Part shown: piece after piece, positions 9,136-17,408 of the stretch
Position numbering within the stretch: position 1 is the stretch's first letter
Layout: the number at the start of each line of letters is the position of its first letter
Assembly: GCF_016820585.1 (NCBI RefSeq)
Contig: NZ_JADHDX010000001.1
Coordinates: forward strand, 434,001-498,000
Direction of reading: 5' to 3'
DNA length: 64,000 bases
From: Arthrobacter beigongshangensis
Lineage (GTDB): Bacteria; Bacillota; Bacilli; Bacillales_A; Planococcaceae
The notes under the pieces: model-generated
Databases searched by the model: none
Seen by the model: only the letters and a program-made list of their open reading frames with translations
Told to the model about the DNA's origin: nothing
Program-made: the position numbers and the translations under genes

Positions 9136-9693
9136 ATGAATGAAGAGAAGAAGAAAAATGAAACATGGGAATGGACGAAGGCGCTATTAATCGCATTCGG
9201 TCTTGCAGCGATTATTCGTGTGTTTCTTTTTACACCAATTGTTGTCGATGGAGAATCCATGATGCCGACATTGGAAAACGGTGACCGAATGATTGTGAAC
9301 AAAATTGGTTATACGATTGGTAAGCCGGATCGTTTTGATATCGTTGTATTCCATGCGCCTGAACAGAAGGACTACATCAAGCGGGTCATTGGGCTTCCTG
9401 GCGATACAGTTGAATACCGAGATGACATTTTGTATATTAATGGAAAGTCCCGAAAAGAGCCATATCTCGATCAATATAAGGCGGAAGTGGTTGACAGTCC
9501 GTTAACGGAAGATTTCACGCTTGAACAAAAAATTCAAAGCACTACAGTTCCGGAGGGACATGTGTTTGTCCTTGGGGATAATAGACGGAAAAGTAAAGAC
9601 TCCAGACATATCGGGGCAGTAGCAATTGATGAAATCATTGGCAACACGAACATTGTATTTTGGCCAATCAAAGATTTCGGTTTTGTTAAATAA
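9136..9693 (+). CDS. lepB: Type I signal peptidase
   Basis: This membrane protease (185 aa) removes signal peptides from exported preproteins. One N-terminal transmembrane helix (about residues 15-34) is followed by the extracellular catalytic domain. Box B contains the nucleophile Ser41 in ESMMPTL, and box D contains the general base Lys82 in [12 protein letters not shown]. The late motif [13 protein letters not shown] is also present. The ATG at 9136 after GGGAGG is chosen over upstream in-frame starts, which would put a charged extension before the membrane anchor. It corresponds to the Sip-type peptidases of Bacillus. rbgA starts 16 nt after the stop. Confidence 0.95.
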   Translation: MNEEKKKNETWEWTKALLIAFGLAAIIRVFLFTPIVVDGESMMPTLENGDRMIVNKIGYTIGKPDRFDIVVFHAPEQKDYIKRVIGLPGDTVEYRDDILYINGKSRKEPYLDQYKAEVVDSPLTEDFTLEQKIQSTTVPEGHVFVLGDNRRKSKDSRHIGAVAIDEIIGNTNIVFWPIKDFGFVK

Positions 9694-9709
9694 GAAAGGT
9701 GATCACAGT

Positions 9710-10573
9710 ATGACGATTCAATGGTTCCCAGGGCATATGGCGAAAGCACGCCGTGAAGTAACCGAGCAGCTAAAGCTTGTCGATATCGTTTTTGAATTAA
9801 TCGACGCAAGACTTCCATTATCATCTAGAAATCCGATGATTGACGAGGTGATCCATCAGAAGCCAAGACTTCTTATTTTAAATAAAATGGATCTTGCAGA
9901 TGAAACGGAAACGGCACGTTGGATTCGCTATTTTGAAATGCAAGGTGATCGTGCAGTTGCCATTAATTCATTCGAAGGAAAAGGTCTTCAGACAGTTATT
10001 AAGGCAGCGAAAGAGATTTTGGAGCCGAAGTTAGAACGAATGCGCAAAAGAGGTATTCGCCCAGGTGCAATCCGTGCAATGATTGTAGGGATTCCAAATG
10101 TCGGAAAATCTACGCTGATCAATAGACTTGCGAAGAAAAATATTGCGAGAACAGGAAACACACCAGGGGTTACGAAAGCTCAGCAATGGATCAAATTTGA
10201 AAAAGAATTAGAGTTGCTTGATACACCAGGGATTCTTTGGCCAAAATTTGAAGACAAAGAGGCGGGTTACAAACTAGCACTTACAGGTGCTATTAAAGAT
10301 TCCATTGTGAATATGGAGGACCTAGCTGTTTACGGTTTGCGTTTTCTTGAAGCGCATTATCCGAGTCGCTTGTCAGAACGCTACGGTTTGACAACGGTTG
10401 GCGAAGACATCCTTCAAGTTTTCAATCAAATTGGCTCACTGCGTAAAGTTTATACAACTGGTGGAGAGGTCGAATACGATAAAGTAGCAGAGCTAATCGT
10501 GCGTGATATTCGTAGCGAATATCTTGGTAAGCTAACCTTTGACTTCACAGCTGATCAAATTCAAAATGACTAG
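9710..10573 (+). CDS. rbgA: Ribosome biogenesis GTPase RbgA (YlqF)
   Basis: RbgA (287 aa) is a circularly permuted GTPase needed for late 50S assembly. The G motifs come in the order G4-G1-G3: NKMD at about 58-61, GIPNVGKS at about 127-134 and DTPG at about 171-174. The N-terminus [15 protein letters not shown] is the family signature. The ATG at 9710 follows AAAGGTGAT; longer in-frame starts overlap the lepB coding region. It forms a two-gene unit with lepB. A nested hairpin terminator follows at 10580-10617 and separates it from rnhB. Confidence 0.96.
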   Translation: MTIQWFPGHMAKARREVTEQLKLVDIVFELIDARLPLSSRNPMIDEVIHQKPRLLILNKMDLADETETARWIRYFEMQGDRAVAINSFEGKGLQTVIKAAKEILEPKLERMRKRGIRPGAIRAMIVGIPNVGKSTLINRLAKKNIARTGNTPGVTKAQQWIKFEKELELLDTPGILWPKFEDKEAGYKLALTGAIKDSIVNMEDLAVYGLRFLEAHYPSRLSERYGLTTVGEDILQVFNQIGSLRKVYTTGGEVEYDKVAELIVRDIRSEYLGKLTFDFTADQIQND

Positions 10574-10579
10574 GCCGAT

Positions 10580-10617
10580 GCCGATACGGGATTTATTCCC
10601 GAGGCTATCGGCTTTTT
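10580..10617 (+). terminator. Intrinsic terminator after rbgA
   Basis: Outer stem GCCGATA (10580-10586) pairs with TATCGGC (10606-10612). An inner stem CGGGA/TCCCG sits at 10587-10601, and TTTTT follows at 10613-10617. Confidence 0.85.
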
Positions 10618-10620
10618 CTA

Positions 10621-10698
10621 TTATCTGGATTCAACGGAAGACCCCTACTGAATCCAGATAAAGCCTTCGGACGCAACTACGCCTCGCTGTAATTGATA
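10621..10698 (+). repeat. Intergenic repeat, short form, copy 2 (between rbgA and rnhB)
   Basis: A 13-bp inverted repeat (10621-10633 with 10649-10661; TTATCTGGATTCA and its complement) closes directly into AAGCCTTCGG and the core. The core arms AACTACGCC (10675-10683) and GCTGTAATT (10686-10694) pair poorly, so this is a decayed copy. It is a short form: GCCTTCGG joins ACGC directly, without the CGGATGTCACAGATT segment of the long copies. It lies just upstream of the sigma-D promoter at 10705-10731. Confidence 0.7.
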
Positions 10699-10704
10699 GA
10701 TGGG

Positions 10705-10731
10705 TAGAAAAACGCTGTGAATAGCCGATAT
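10705..10731 (+). promoter_or_regulatory. Near-consensus sigma-D promoter upstream of rnhB and the FliK-like/FlhB-like pair
   Basis: TAGA at 10705-10708, a 15-nt spacer and GCCGATAT at 10724-10731 match the sigma-D consensus TAAA-15-GCCGATAT at 11 of 12 positions. Transcription would begin near 10738, about 30 nt before rnhB, and continue into the FliK-like and FlhB-like genes. I saw no equally good match in any other intergenic gap of the window. Confidence 0.7.
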
Positions 10732-10767
10732 ATGTAGTAAAGTGATTAGGAAATTGAGTTGCGGAAG

Positions 10768-11559
10768 GTGAGTACACTGACAACGATTAAAGAAATTGTG
10801 GAAAAATTACGGACGACAGAAGAGCCCGCACCGTGGATGGAAGAGCTCGCACAAGATTCAAGAGCTGGCGTAAAAACTGCATTGGCAAGATGGCAACGTA
10901 ACTACAACAAGAAAGAAATCATTCTCCAAGAGCATAGCGCTAAAAGGGCTTTTGACGAGTCGTTTGCGCCATTTGAAGGTGCAAGGGTTGCTGGGGTTGA
11001 TGAAGCGGGTAGAGGGCCGTTAGCAGGTCCTGTAGTGACGGCAGCAGTCATTTTGCCGCAGGAAGTCCCGGAATTAGTCGGACTCGATGATTCGAAGACC
11101 ATCTCAAGGGCGGAGCGTCAACGGCTCGCCGCGCTAATCCGCGACGTCGCCATCAGTTATTCGACACATGTCCAAGCGTCACAACGTATTGATGAATTAA
11201 ATATTTACGCCGCAACAAAAGATTCAATGGAGCAAGCCGTACAATCGCTCGCGGTTAGACCGGACTTTGTCATTGTCGATGCAATGGCACTTCACATAGA
11301 TTGTCCAACTGCATCTGTTATAAAAGGTGATGCCAAGAGCCTAGCCGTTGCTGCAGCCTCTATTCTCGCGAAGACGACAAGGGATGCGATTATGGATCAG
11401 CTGCATATTGATTATCCTGTGTATCATTTCGAGAAAAATGCAGGGTATGGAACAGCGGAACATGTTGAGGCACTAGAAATACACGGTCCATGCGAACATC
11501 ATCGCGCAACTTTTGAACCAGTCAAATCAATGCTAGCAAAAGGGGGCATGACCAAATGA
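10768..11559 (+). CDS. rnhB: Ribonuclease HII
   Basis: RNase HII (263 aa) cuts the RNA strand of RNA-DNA hybrids and starts removal of misincorporated ribonucleotides. The catalytic motif AGVDEAGRGPLAGPVV places Asp78 and Glu79 in the active site, with further acidic residues in LDDSKTIS and VIVDAM. The N-terminal extension is typical of the Bacillus enzyme. The GTG at 10768 gives STLTTIKEI, resembling the Bacillus start, but its ribosome site is weak; a TTG at 10759 with AGGA upstream is the alternative. It is the first gene behind a sigma-D-type promoter, and its stop overlaps the next start (ATGA). Confidence 0.93.
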   Translation: MSTLTTIKEIVEKLRTTEEPAPWMEELAQDSRAGVKTALARWQRNYNKKEIILQEHSAKRAFDESFAPFEGARVAGVDEAGRGPLAGPVVTAAVILPQEVPELVGLDDSKTISRAERQRLAALIRDVAISYSTHVQASQRIDELNIYAATKDSMEQAVQSLAVRPDFVIVDAMALHIDCPTASVIKGDAKSLAVAAASILAKTTRDAIMDQLHIDYPVYHFEKNAGYGTAEHVEALEIHGPCEHHRATFEPVKSMLAKGGMTK

Positions 11560-13532
11560 GCTTTCCAACGATGGCGCCGATAACAAATCCGGTAACGACA
11601 GCTGCTACCCAAACGAAACCGCTTGTCTTGAACGAAGGACAGATGTTCCACGGGCAAATTAAGCAACTGTTCCCTGGGCAAATGGCAGAAGTGCAAATTG
11701 GTAATCACAAGTTAATTGCCAAGCTAGAAGTACCTTTGAAAGCTGGCGATTCCTACTATTTTCAAGTGAATGCCGTTAAACCAGAACTGCAATTGAAAAT
11801 CATATCAGGTCCTACACAGACGACGGAAGGGCAAGCTCCTAAATTGGGTGGGCTAATGGACGCGATGCAATTGCCAAAGACACCTGAAATGCAAGCCTTA
11901 CTCACCTTTGTGATGAAAAATAAAATTCCGATGACAAGGGAGAATTTACTTGAAGCGGAAGCGATGCTCAAAAGTGTACCAGCCGCCGCGCGGAACGAAG
12001 CGCTCGCCTCTATCCAAAAGATAATTGAATTGAAATTACCTTTGACGGAAACGAATTTTCGCTCCTTATTAGGTGTCGAGACAAAGGAAGGACTGCACAC
12101 TGTCCTTGCCTCGCTCAAAAATAGTTTGTTAGCTGATACTGCTGTTAGCTCACAAGCGAAAGATGCTATTCTTGCGGCACTTGACAAGATGGCGAAGCCG
12201 TTAATGCAGGCGACAGGAGGAGCACTTCTCGGTCAAGCGTTAGTCACATTACTTAGTAGTACAGAAAGTCCAGAAAACCGGTTTTCTACTTTGCAAATGC
12301 TAAAAAGCGCTGGAGTTTTGCCGCCACAAACTTCGCTAGCAAACTTGCAGCAAGTGCTCACTTCGCTACTAACAACAGCGGAAGATGGAGCACGTCCGCA
12401 AGCTCCACTGAATGGTGACATAGCACAGCGAGTGAGCGCTCAAACAACGCAGGCCCTTCCGCAGTCTGCACAAGGGCTACAAGAATTAGTAACGCTCCTC
12501 AAACAATTGGGCAATGCATCTTCGGAGCAAATGAAAGCCCCTATAGAGGCGTTAAAAGTATTATTAGCGGCTGAACCGACGCTAACGAATGGACAAAAGA
12601 CGGAGTTGTTGGCAATTCTCAATCGTCCTCTTGGTACACCTCCTGCTGCTGACGTGGCAACGAAGCTTGTCCAGGAATTTAGTCAGGCGCTAATTCGGGG
12701 GACGGCTGAGAATGCAGTTGCAACACCGCTTCAGATGCACACGCCGTTCCAAGGCGTGAAAGAACAATTGCTTAACTTACTCGGTCAGCAATTACCGCAA
12801 CAAGGGGCAGAAAAGCTAGCTGCACTTGTGCAAGCAGCAGAACGCTCCGACAATGGTGCCATTCAAAAAGCACTTCAAACGGCTGAAACGGTAGTTGCCG
12901 CCGCTGTCGACGGTAAAACAGTGAAAGAGGCATTGCAAACGGTTATTCGCTCAATGGGTTTCAATTACGAGGCTGGCTTACTAAGTAAGGATGCCGATGT
13001 TGGGCGTCTTGCCGAGTCATTAAAGCCGCAATTGCTAGCGTTAATGCAGGACTTAACCGTATCTCCCGCACTACGTGAGGCGGCAGAAACGGTCGTTATG
13101 CGGATGAATGGTCCGCTTCTTCAATCTGGAGAAAATGGAGTTCAGCATCAGCTCGTTATGCAAGTGCCACTGGAGTTTTTCGGCAAACGAATTGATGCGA
13201 CATTGCAGTGGAATGGTCGCATGAAAGCTGATGGTAAAATTGATCCCGATTTTGCCCGGATTCTCTTTTATCTCGACCTCGGTTCCATTAAACAGACAGT
13301 CATAGACATGCAAGTACAAAACCGTGTCATTTCAGTGACTGTCTTCAATGCAGATGAATCGCTCAAAGCGCTTGGAGCGCCACTGCAGCAAAGGCTGAGA
13401 GAAGGGTTAGAAGCAGTCGGTTACAAATTATCAGCCGTCTTTTTCAAAAACTTTGCTGAGGAAGAACAAAATATGCCCAAAAAGAAGCAAAGTATCGTGA
13501 CCGATGGACAAGGAGTTGATTTTCGTATATGA
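11556..13532 (+). CDS. FliK-like hook-length/secretion-switch protein (YlqG type)
   Basis: This large protein (658 aa) is rich in Ala, Gln, Leu and Thr, with no signal peptide. Its middle consists of loosely repetitive helical segments (for example LLTFVMKNKIPMTRENLLEA near 125). The last 150 residues contain a folded segment with QVPLEFFGKRIDATLQWNG and ARILFYLDLGSIKQTVIDM, which resembles the C-terminal domain of FliK-type export switch proteins. It occupies the place of ylqG in Bacillus, between rnhB and ylqH, and overlaps both neighbours by 4 nt. Together with the FlhB-like partner and the sigma-D promoter upstream, it suggests an accessory export-switch role. That role is inferred; the length and divergence leave the family call only moderate. 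Confidence 0.7.
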   Translation: MSFPTMAPITNPVTTAATQTKPLVLNEGQMFHGQIKQLFPGQMAEVQIGNHKLIAKLEVPLKAGDSYYFQVNAVKPELQLKIISGPTQTTEGQAPKLGGLMDAMQLPKTPEMQALLTFVMKNKIPMTRENLLEAEAMLKSVPAAARNEALASIQKIIELKLPLTETNFRSLLGVETKEGLHTVLASLKNSLLADTAVSSQAKDAILAALDKMAKPLMQATGGALLGQALVTLLSSTESPENRFSTLQMLKSAGVLPPQTSLANLQQVLTSLLTTAEDGARPQAPLNGDIAQRVSAQTTQALPQSAQGLQELVTLLKQLGNASSEQMKAPIEALKVLLAAEPTLTNGQKTELLAILNRPLGTPPAADVATKLVQEFSQALIRGTAENAVATPLQMHTPFQGVKEQLLNLLGQQLPQQGAEKLAALVQAAERSDNGAIQKALQTAETVVAAAVDGKTVKEALQTVIRSMGFNYEAGLLSKDADVGRLAESLKPQLLALMQDLTVSPALREAAETVVMRMNGPLLQSGENGVQHQLVMQVPLEFFGKRIDATLQWNGRMKADGKIDPDFARILFYLDLGSIKQTVIDMQVQNRVISVTVFNADESLKALGAPLQQRLREGLEAVGYKLSAVFFKNFAEEEQNMPKKKQSIVTDGQGVDFRI

Positions 13533-13825
13533 CGACTGAGAGACATGTCCGAAAAGAGGCGGTTGCACTTTCCTATGACCCGAACTCGAGCAGTGCACCA
13601 AAAGTAGTAGCGTCGGGAAAAGGGAAAATTGCTGAAAACATTGTAGAAAAAGCAAAGGAGCATGCTATACCGATTCAAGAAGATCCGAGTCTTGTGGAAA
13701 TTTTAGGGCAATTGAATATCAATGAATCGATACCAGAAGAGTTATATAAAGCGGTTTCTGAGGTTTTTGCTTACATTTACCAAGTAGATCGTGAGCACGG
13801 CTTAATAAAGAAGCAAAAACTCTAA
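13529..13825 (+). CDS. FlhB C-terminal-domain-like protein (YlqH type)
   Basis: This 98-aa protein is similar to the cytoplasmic tail of FlhB after its self-cleavage site. EAVALSYDP aligns with YAIALKYDD of the flhB product in this window. Shared positions continue through APKVVASGKG, AKEHAIPI and IPEELYKAVSEVFAYIYQVD. The NPTH cleavage motif and all membrane segments are absent, so it resembles a ready-made cleaved FlhB tail. Such stand-alone tails (YlqH, FlhX) can partly replace the cleaved FlhB fragment in some bacteria. It is translationally coupled to the FliK-like gene. A repeat copy in reverse orientation begins immediately after the stop. Confidence 0.88.
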   Translation: MTTERHVRKEAVALSYDPNSSSAPKVVASGKGKIAENIVEKAKEHAIPIQEDPSLVEILGQLNINESIPEELYKAVSEVFAYIYQVDREHGLIKKQKL

Positions 13826-13826
13826 A

Positions 13827-13867
13827 ATCAATCGCGCCTCGGCGTGATTGCGTCCGGAGGCTTTAAC
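13827..13867 (-). repeat. Intergenic repeat core, copy 3, inverted orientation
   Basis: Read on the minus strand, this is the short form GCCTCCGGACGC followed by the core. On the plus strand the arms are AATCGCGCC (13830-13838) and GGCGTGATT (13841-13849), pairing over 9 bp with one G-U. It starts right after the FlhB-like stop codon and is the only copy pointing opposite to the genes. The flanking hairpin module (13868-13940) includes ACCCCTACTGAAT, also found in copy 2. Confidence 0.7.
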
Positions 13868-13871
13868 TTAA

Positions 13872-13914
13872 TTCAGCAAATGTATCTGTACTGAAAGCAA
13901 AGCGTCAGCTATAG
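13872..13914 (+). repeat. 43-bp module shared with the sucD-dprA gap
   Basis: This 43-nt stretch matches 16198-16240 at about 36 of 43 positions, in the same orientation and without gaps. The conserved parts are TTCAGCAAA, TGTACTGAAAGC and AAGCGTCAGCTA. It has no open reading frame. Confidence 0.65.
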
Positions 13915-13988
13915 GGGGTTGAACCCCTACTGAATTGAATGCTAGATAAAGTTAAATACAACAAATGCCTAGATTCGACATTCAGTTG

Positions 13989-14017
13989 TGGACATTGTTT
14001 GACATGTTTACTACAAT
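13989..14017 (+). promoter_or_regulatory. Sigma-A-type promoter for sucCD
   Basis: TGGACA at 13989-13994 and TACAAT at 14012-14017 are 17 nt apart, about 50 nt upstream of sucC. A TTGACA at 14005 would be too close to the same -10 box. Confidence 0.6.
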
Positions 14018-14066
14018 GGTTAAGGCAAGTAAATTATGAGATACAAGTTCGATTGGAGGATGTAAG

Positions 14067-15227
14067 ATGAATATCCATGAATATCAAGGTAAACAGTTGC
14101 TAAGAGAATATGGTGTAGCTGTTTCAAAAGGCCTTGTTGCTTTCTCTCCTGAAGAGGCAGTTAAAGCGGCAAAAGAGCTAGGTACGGACGTCATCGTTGT
14201 CAAAGCACAAATCCACGCGGGTGGACGTGGGAAAGCGGGCGGCGTTAAGATTGCCAAAAATCTTGACGAAGTGCGTGCTTACGCAAAAGAATTGATCGGT
14301 AAAACGCTTGTGACGCACCAAACAGGTCCAGAAGGTAAAGAAGTGAAACGTCTTCTTATCGAAGAAGGTTCCGACATTAAAAAAGAATACTATCTTGGAC
14401 TTGTTCTAGATAGTGCAACAGACCGTGTTACACTAATGGGTTCTGAAGAAGGCGGAATGGACATCGAGGAAGTTGCGGAAGCAACACCTGAAAAGATTTT
14501 CAAAGAAGTCATCGACCCAGTAGTAGGATTGACTGGCTTCCAAGCACGTCGTATGGCATTCAACATGAATATTCCTGCACATCTTGTAAACAAAGCAGCG
14601 AAATTCATGCTTGGTTTGTACCAAGTATTCGTTGAAAAAGACGCATCTATCGTTGAAATTAACCCACTAGTTGTAACAGGTGGGGACGACGTACTTGCGC
14701 TTGATGCGAAGTTCAACTTCGATGACAGTGCACTTTTCCGTCATAAAGACATTCAAGAGCTTCGTGACTTCGATGAAGAAGATCCGAAAGAAATTGAAGC
14801 TTCTAAGTATGACCTAAGCTATATTTCCCTAGACGGTAGCGTTGGTTGTATGGTAAACGGTGCAGGTCTTGCAATGGCTACAATGGACACGATTAACTAC
14901 TTCGGTGGTTCACCTGCTAACTTCCTTGACGTTGGTGGTAGTGCAACGGCTGAAAAAGTAACAGAAGCATTCAAAATCATTCTTTCAGATCCGAATGTTA
15001 AAGGCATTTTCGTTAACATTTTCGGTGGTATCATGAAGTGTGACGTTATTGCTGAAGGTGTTATCACTGCATCAAAAGAAGTAGGGCTTCAAGTGCCACT
15101 AGTTGTTCGTTTGGAAGGTACAAATGTTGACAAAGGTAAAGCGCTATTGAACGAATCAGGCTTGAACATCATCGCTGCTGATACAATGGCAGACGGTGCT
15201 AAAAAGATTGTTGAACTCGTAGGTTAA
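14067..15227 (+). CDS. sucC: Succinate-CoA ligase, beta subunit
   Basis: SucC (386 aa) is the ATP-grasp subunit of succinyl-CoA synthetase, the TCA-cycle enzyme that makes ATP or GTP from succinyl-CoA. The N-terminus [17 protein letters not shown] is diagnostic, followed by the lysine-rich nucleotide-binding region [18 protein letters not shown]. The C-terminal CoA-ligase domain contains [16 protein letters not shown] and [12 protein letters not shown]. The length is standard. GGAGGA precedes the ATG. sucD starts 18 nt after the stop, forming a two-gene unit that ends at the terminator at 16156-16190. Confidence 0.98.
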   Translation: MNIHEYQGKQLLREYGVAVSKGLVAFSPEEAVKAAKELGTDVIVVKAQIHAGGRGKAGGVKIAKNLDEVRAYAKELIGKTLVTHQTGPEGKEVKRLLIEEGSDIKKEYYLGLVLDSATDRVTLMGSEEGGMDIEEVAEATPEKIFKEVIDPVVGLTGFQARRMAFNMNIPAHLVNKAAKFMLGLYQVFVEKDASIVEINPLVVTGGDDVLALDAKFNFDDSALFRHKDIQELRDFDEEDPKEIEASKYDLSYISLDGSVGCMVNGAGLAMATMDTINYFGGSPANFLDVGGSATAEKVTEAFKIILSDPNVKGIFVNIFGGIMKCDVIAEGVITASKEVGLQVPLVVRLEGTNVDKGKALLNESGLNIIAADTMADGAKKIVELVG

Positions 15228-15245
15228 GAAAGGCAGGGACAAACG

Positions 15246-16148
15246 ATGAGTATTTTTATTAACAAAGATACAAAAGTAATCGTACAAGGAATTACAGGTG
15301 CTACAGCACTTTTCCATACACAACAAATGCTTGAATATGGCACGAAAATCGTCGGTGGAGTTACGCCAGGAAAAGGCGGAACAGAAGCAGCGGGTGTACC
15401 TGTTTTCAATACAGTTGAAGAAGCTGTTAAAGCAACAGGCGCAAACGTTTCAGTTATTTATGTACCAGCTCCATTTGCAGCAGATGCAATTTTGGAAGCA
15501 GTAGATGCAGACCTTGATATGACAATCTGTATTACAGAACATATTCCAGTCTTAGACATGGTAAAAGTGAAGCGCTACATGGAAGGCAAGAAAACACGTC
15601 TTGTCGGCCCGAACTGCCCAGGTGTTATTACGGCAGACGAATGTAAAATCGGTATCATGCCTGGTTACATTCATACAAAAGGTCATGTTGGCGTCGTTTC
15701 ACGCTCAGGTACATTGACGTATGAAGCTACTCACCAATTGAGCCAAGCAGGAATCGGTCAAACGACTGCTGTTGGTATCGGTGGAGACCCAGTAAATGGG
15801 ACAAACTTTATCGACGTACTAAAAGAATTCAACGAAGACCCTGAAACATATGCGGTTGTCATGATCGGTGAAATCGGTGGAACTGGTGAAGAAGAAGCCG
15901 CTGCATGGATCAAAGAAAACATGACGAAGCCTGTCGTTGGCTTTATCGGTGGACAAACAGCTCCTGAAGGAAAACGTATGGGCCATGCTGGTGCCATCAT
16001 TTCTGGCGGTAAAGGGACTGCTGCTGAAAAAATCAAAGCACTTAACGCTGCTGGCGTTGAAGTTGCAGACACACCATCTGTTATTGGTGAAACGCTTATT
16101 AAAGTTATCAAAGAAAAAGGTCTGTACGAAAAGTGTAAAACACATTAA
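15246..16148 (+). CDS. sucD: Succinate-CoA ligase, alpha subunit
   Basis: SucD (300 aa) carries CoA and the transient phosphohistidine of succinyl-CoA synthetase. The N-terminal Rossmann CoA-binding domain begins [18 protein letters not shown]. The active-site histidine is His247 in [12 protein letters not shown]. Codon use is strongly biased, as for sucC and the ribosomal protein genes, suggesting high expression. It is the second gene of the sucCD unit. A hairpin terminator starts 7 nt after the stop, then a repeat-rich gap of about 300 nt leads to dprA. Confidence 0.98.
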   Translation: MSIFINKDTKVIVQGITGATALFHTQQMLEYGTKIVGGVTPGKGGTEAAGVPVFNTVEEAVKATGANVSVIYVPAPFAADAILEAVDADLDMTICITEHIPVLDMVKVKRYMEGKKTRLVGPNCPGVITADECKIGIMPGYIHTKGHVGVVSRSGTLTYEATHQLSQAGIGQTTAVGIGGDPVNGTNFIDVLKEFNEDPETYAVVMIGEIGGTGEEEAAAWIKENMTKPVVGFIGGQTAPEGKRMGHAGAIISGGKGTAAEKIKALNAAGVEVADTPSVIGETLIKVIKEKGLYEKCKTH

Positions 16149-16155
16149 TATAAAG

Positions 16156-16190
16156 GATGTAGCGTATATTTTATGCGCTGCATCTTTTTT
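16156..16190 (+). terminator. Intrinsic terminator after sucD
   Basis: GATGTAGCG (16156-16164) pairs with CGCTGCATC (16176-16184), one G-U pair, followed by six T. Confidence 0.88.
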
Positions 16191-16419
16191 ATCTTCATTC
16201 AGCAAAATATTTTGTACTGAAAGCGAAGCGTCAGCTACAGAAGACTCCCACCTCTATAGGTGGCGAGATGAATGCGGTTTTGTTTTTTCTGTTCAGCGAG
16301 TGTTCAAATGCCTGCTGAACGAAGATAAAGCCTCCGGCGGATGTCACAGATTTTGAAAGGAGTCAATCGAGCAAGCTCGATTCAAAATCTGGACGCAATT
16401 ACGCCAAGTCGTAATTGAT
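16190..16419 (+). repeat. Intergenic repeat, long form, copy 4 (sucD-dprA gap)
   Basis: This 230-nt composite fills almost the whole 301-nt gap; no gene is seen there. An outer inverted repeat runs from TTATCTTC near 16189 to GAAGATAA at 16321-16328, enclosing the 43-bp module (16198-16240) and further hairpins. Then come GCCTCCGGCGG (16330-16340), arm CAGATTTTGA, a small hairpin AATCGAGC/GCTCGATT, and arm TCAAAATCTG (16382-16391). The core is AATTACGCC (16397-16405) with GTCGTAATT (16408-16416). The dprA start is 30 nt downstream. Confidence 0.8.
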
Positions 16420-16449
16420 ATACAAAAAAGTATAAAAAGGAGGAGTTTA

Positions 16450-17337
16450 ATGGAGCTAACGAACGTAGAAAAGCGACTACTAGCGCTGCATTATGTATTT
16501 CCGGTACCGTTGAACAGATTGAACAGACTTTATGAGACCGACCCCACTCTCGAAAAGTTGTATACGTACCGACCGATGGAGCTCGTTCACCTACTCGGCA
16601 TTTCACTGGAGAAGGCCATTCAATTGAAGGAAAGTTTACAGCAAAATAGCATGACTCCGTATGATAAATTATATGAGCGCCATGCCATTACCCCGATCCC
16701 ATTCTCACATCCCCACTACCCTGAGCAATTACGTGTACTTATTGATCCACCGACCGTTTTGTATACGAAAGGTAATCAGAAAATACTACAAAAACCCTTA
16801 AAAATCGCTATTATCGGCTCACGGAAAGCTACTATTTATTCCAAACGAGCCATGTCGCTTATTGTGCCTCCCCTTGTAAAAAATGAAGTTGTCATTGTTT
16901 CTGGGCTAGCTAGAGGTGCTGATACGATGGCGCATGAGGCGGCGATTGAATTTGGTGGACAAACGATTGCAGTTCTTGGCCATGGTTTATTTCACCTCTA
17001 TCCAAAAGAGAATCGGTTGCTTGCTGAGGAAATGGCGAAGCATCAGCTGTTACTAACGGAATATCCGCCTTATGTAAAACCGAAGCGTTGGACATTTCCG
17101 ATGCGCAATCGAATTATTAGTGGCCTGTCTGATGCTGTCGTTGTAACAGAATCGACTGACAAAAGCGGTACGATGAGTACAGTTGAGCACGCACTCGATC
17201 ATGGCAAAGATATTTTTACAGTTCCAGGACCTATCACATCGCGGTTGTCTATTGGCCCAAATAAGCTACTAGATGAAGGTGCAAAGCCGATTTGGAATGG
17301 TTTTCAAATCGTTGAATCGCTTGTTTCAAATCGTTAA
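16450..17337 (+). CDS. dprA: DNA processing protein DprA (Smf)
   Basis: DprA (295 aa) protects incoming single-stranded DNA during natural transformation and loads RecA on it. The Rossmann-like DNA-binding core has GSRKATIYSKRAM near 119, VSGLARGADTMAHEAA near 150 and FPMRNRIISGLSDAVVV near 217, plus GTMSTVEHALDHGKDIFTVPG near 240. The C-terminal winged helix found in many DprA proteins is absent, as in the Bacillus protein of similar length. The start ATG follows AGGAGG. It is preceded by long-form repeat copy 4 and followed by copy 5. A gene for transformation says nothing by itself about actual competence. Confidence 0.95.
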   Translation: MELTNVEKRLLALHYVFPVPLNRLNRLYETDPTLEKLYTYRPMELVHLLGISLEKAIQLKESLQQNSMTPYDKLYERHAITPIPFSHPHYPEQLRVLIDPPTVLYTKGNQKILQKPLKIAIIGSRKATIYSKRAMSLIVPPLVKNEVVIVSGLARGADTMAHEAAIEFGGQTIAVLGHGLFHLYPKENRLLAEEMAKHQLLLTEYPPYVKPKRWTFPMRNRIISGLSDAVVVTESTDKSGTMSTVEHALDHGKDIFTVPGPITSRLSIGPNKLLDEGAKPIWNGFQIVESLVSNR

Positions 17338-17408
17338 ATATATCGTCTTCTTATTGAAAAGGTTGCTTTATTCTTAAATCTGTTATACATTTTGCAACAG
17401 ATATTCTT

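Noticed and set aside
10573..10587. GCCGATGC and GCCGATAC just after rbgA as extra sigma-D -10 boxes.
   Set aside because: They form the 5' arm of the rbgA terminator and lack a good TAAA at 15 nt.
11556..13532. Horizontal transfer or phage origin of the large FliK-like gene.
   Set aside because: It keeps 4-nt overlaps with both neighbours and the conserved Bacillales rnhB-ylqG-ylqH order, with no transposase or integrase nearby.
15937..16356. 139-codon frame overlapping the end of sucD and the following repeat.
   Set aside because: It is the +1 frame of sucD continued into non-coding repeat DNA; its protein has no sense and the region holds a terminator.
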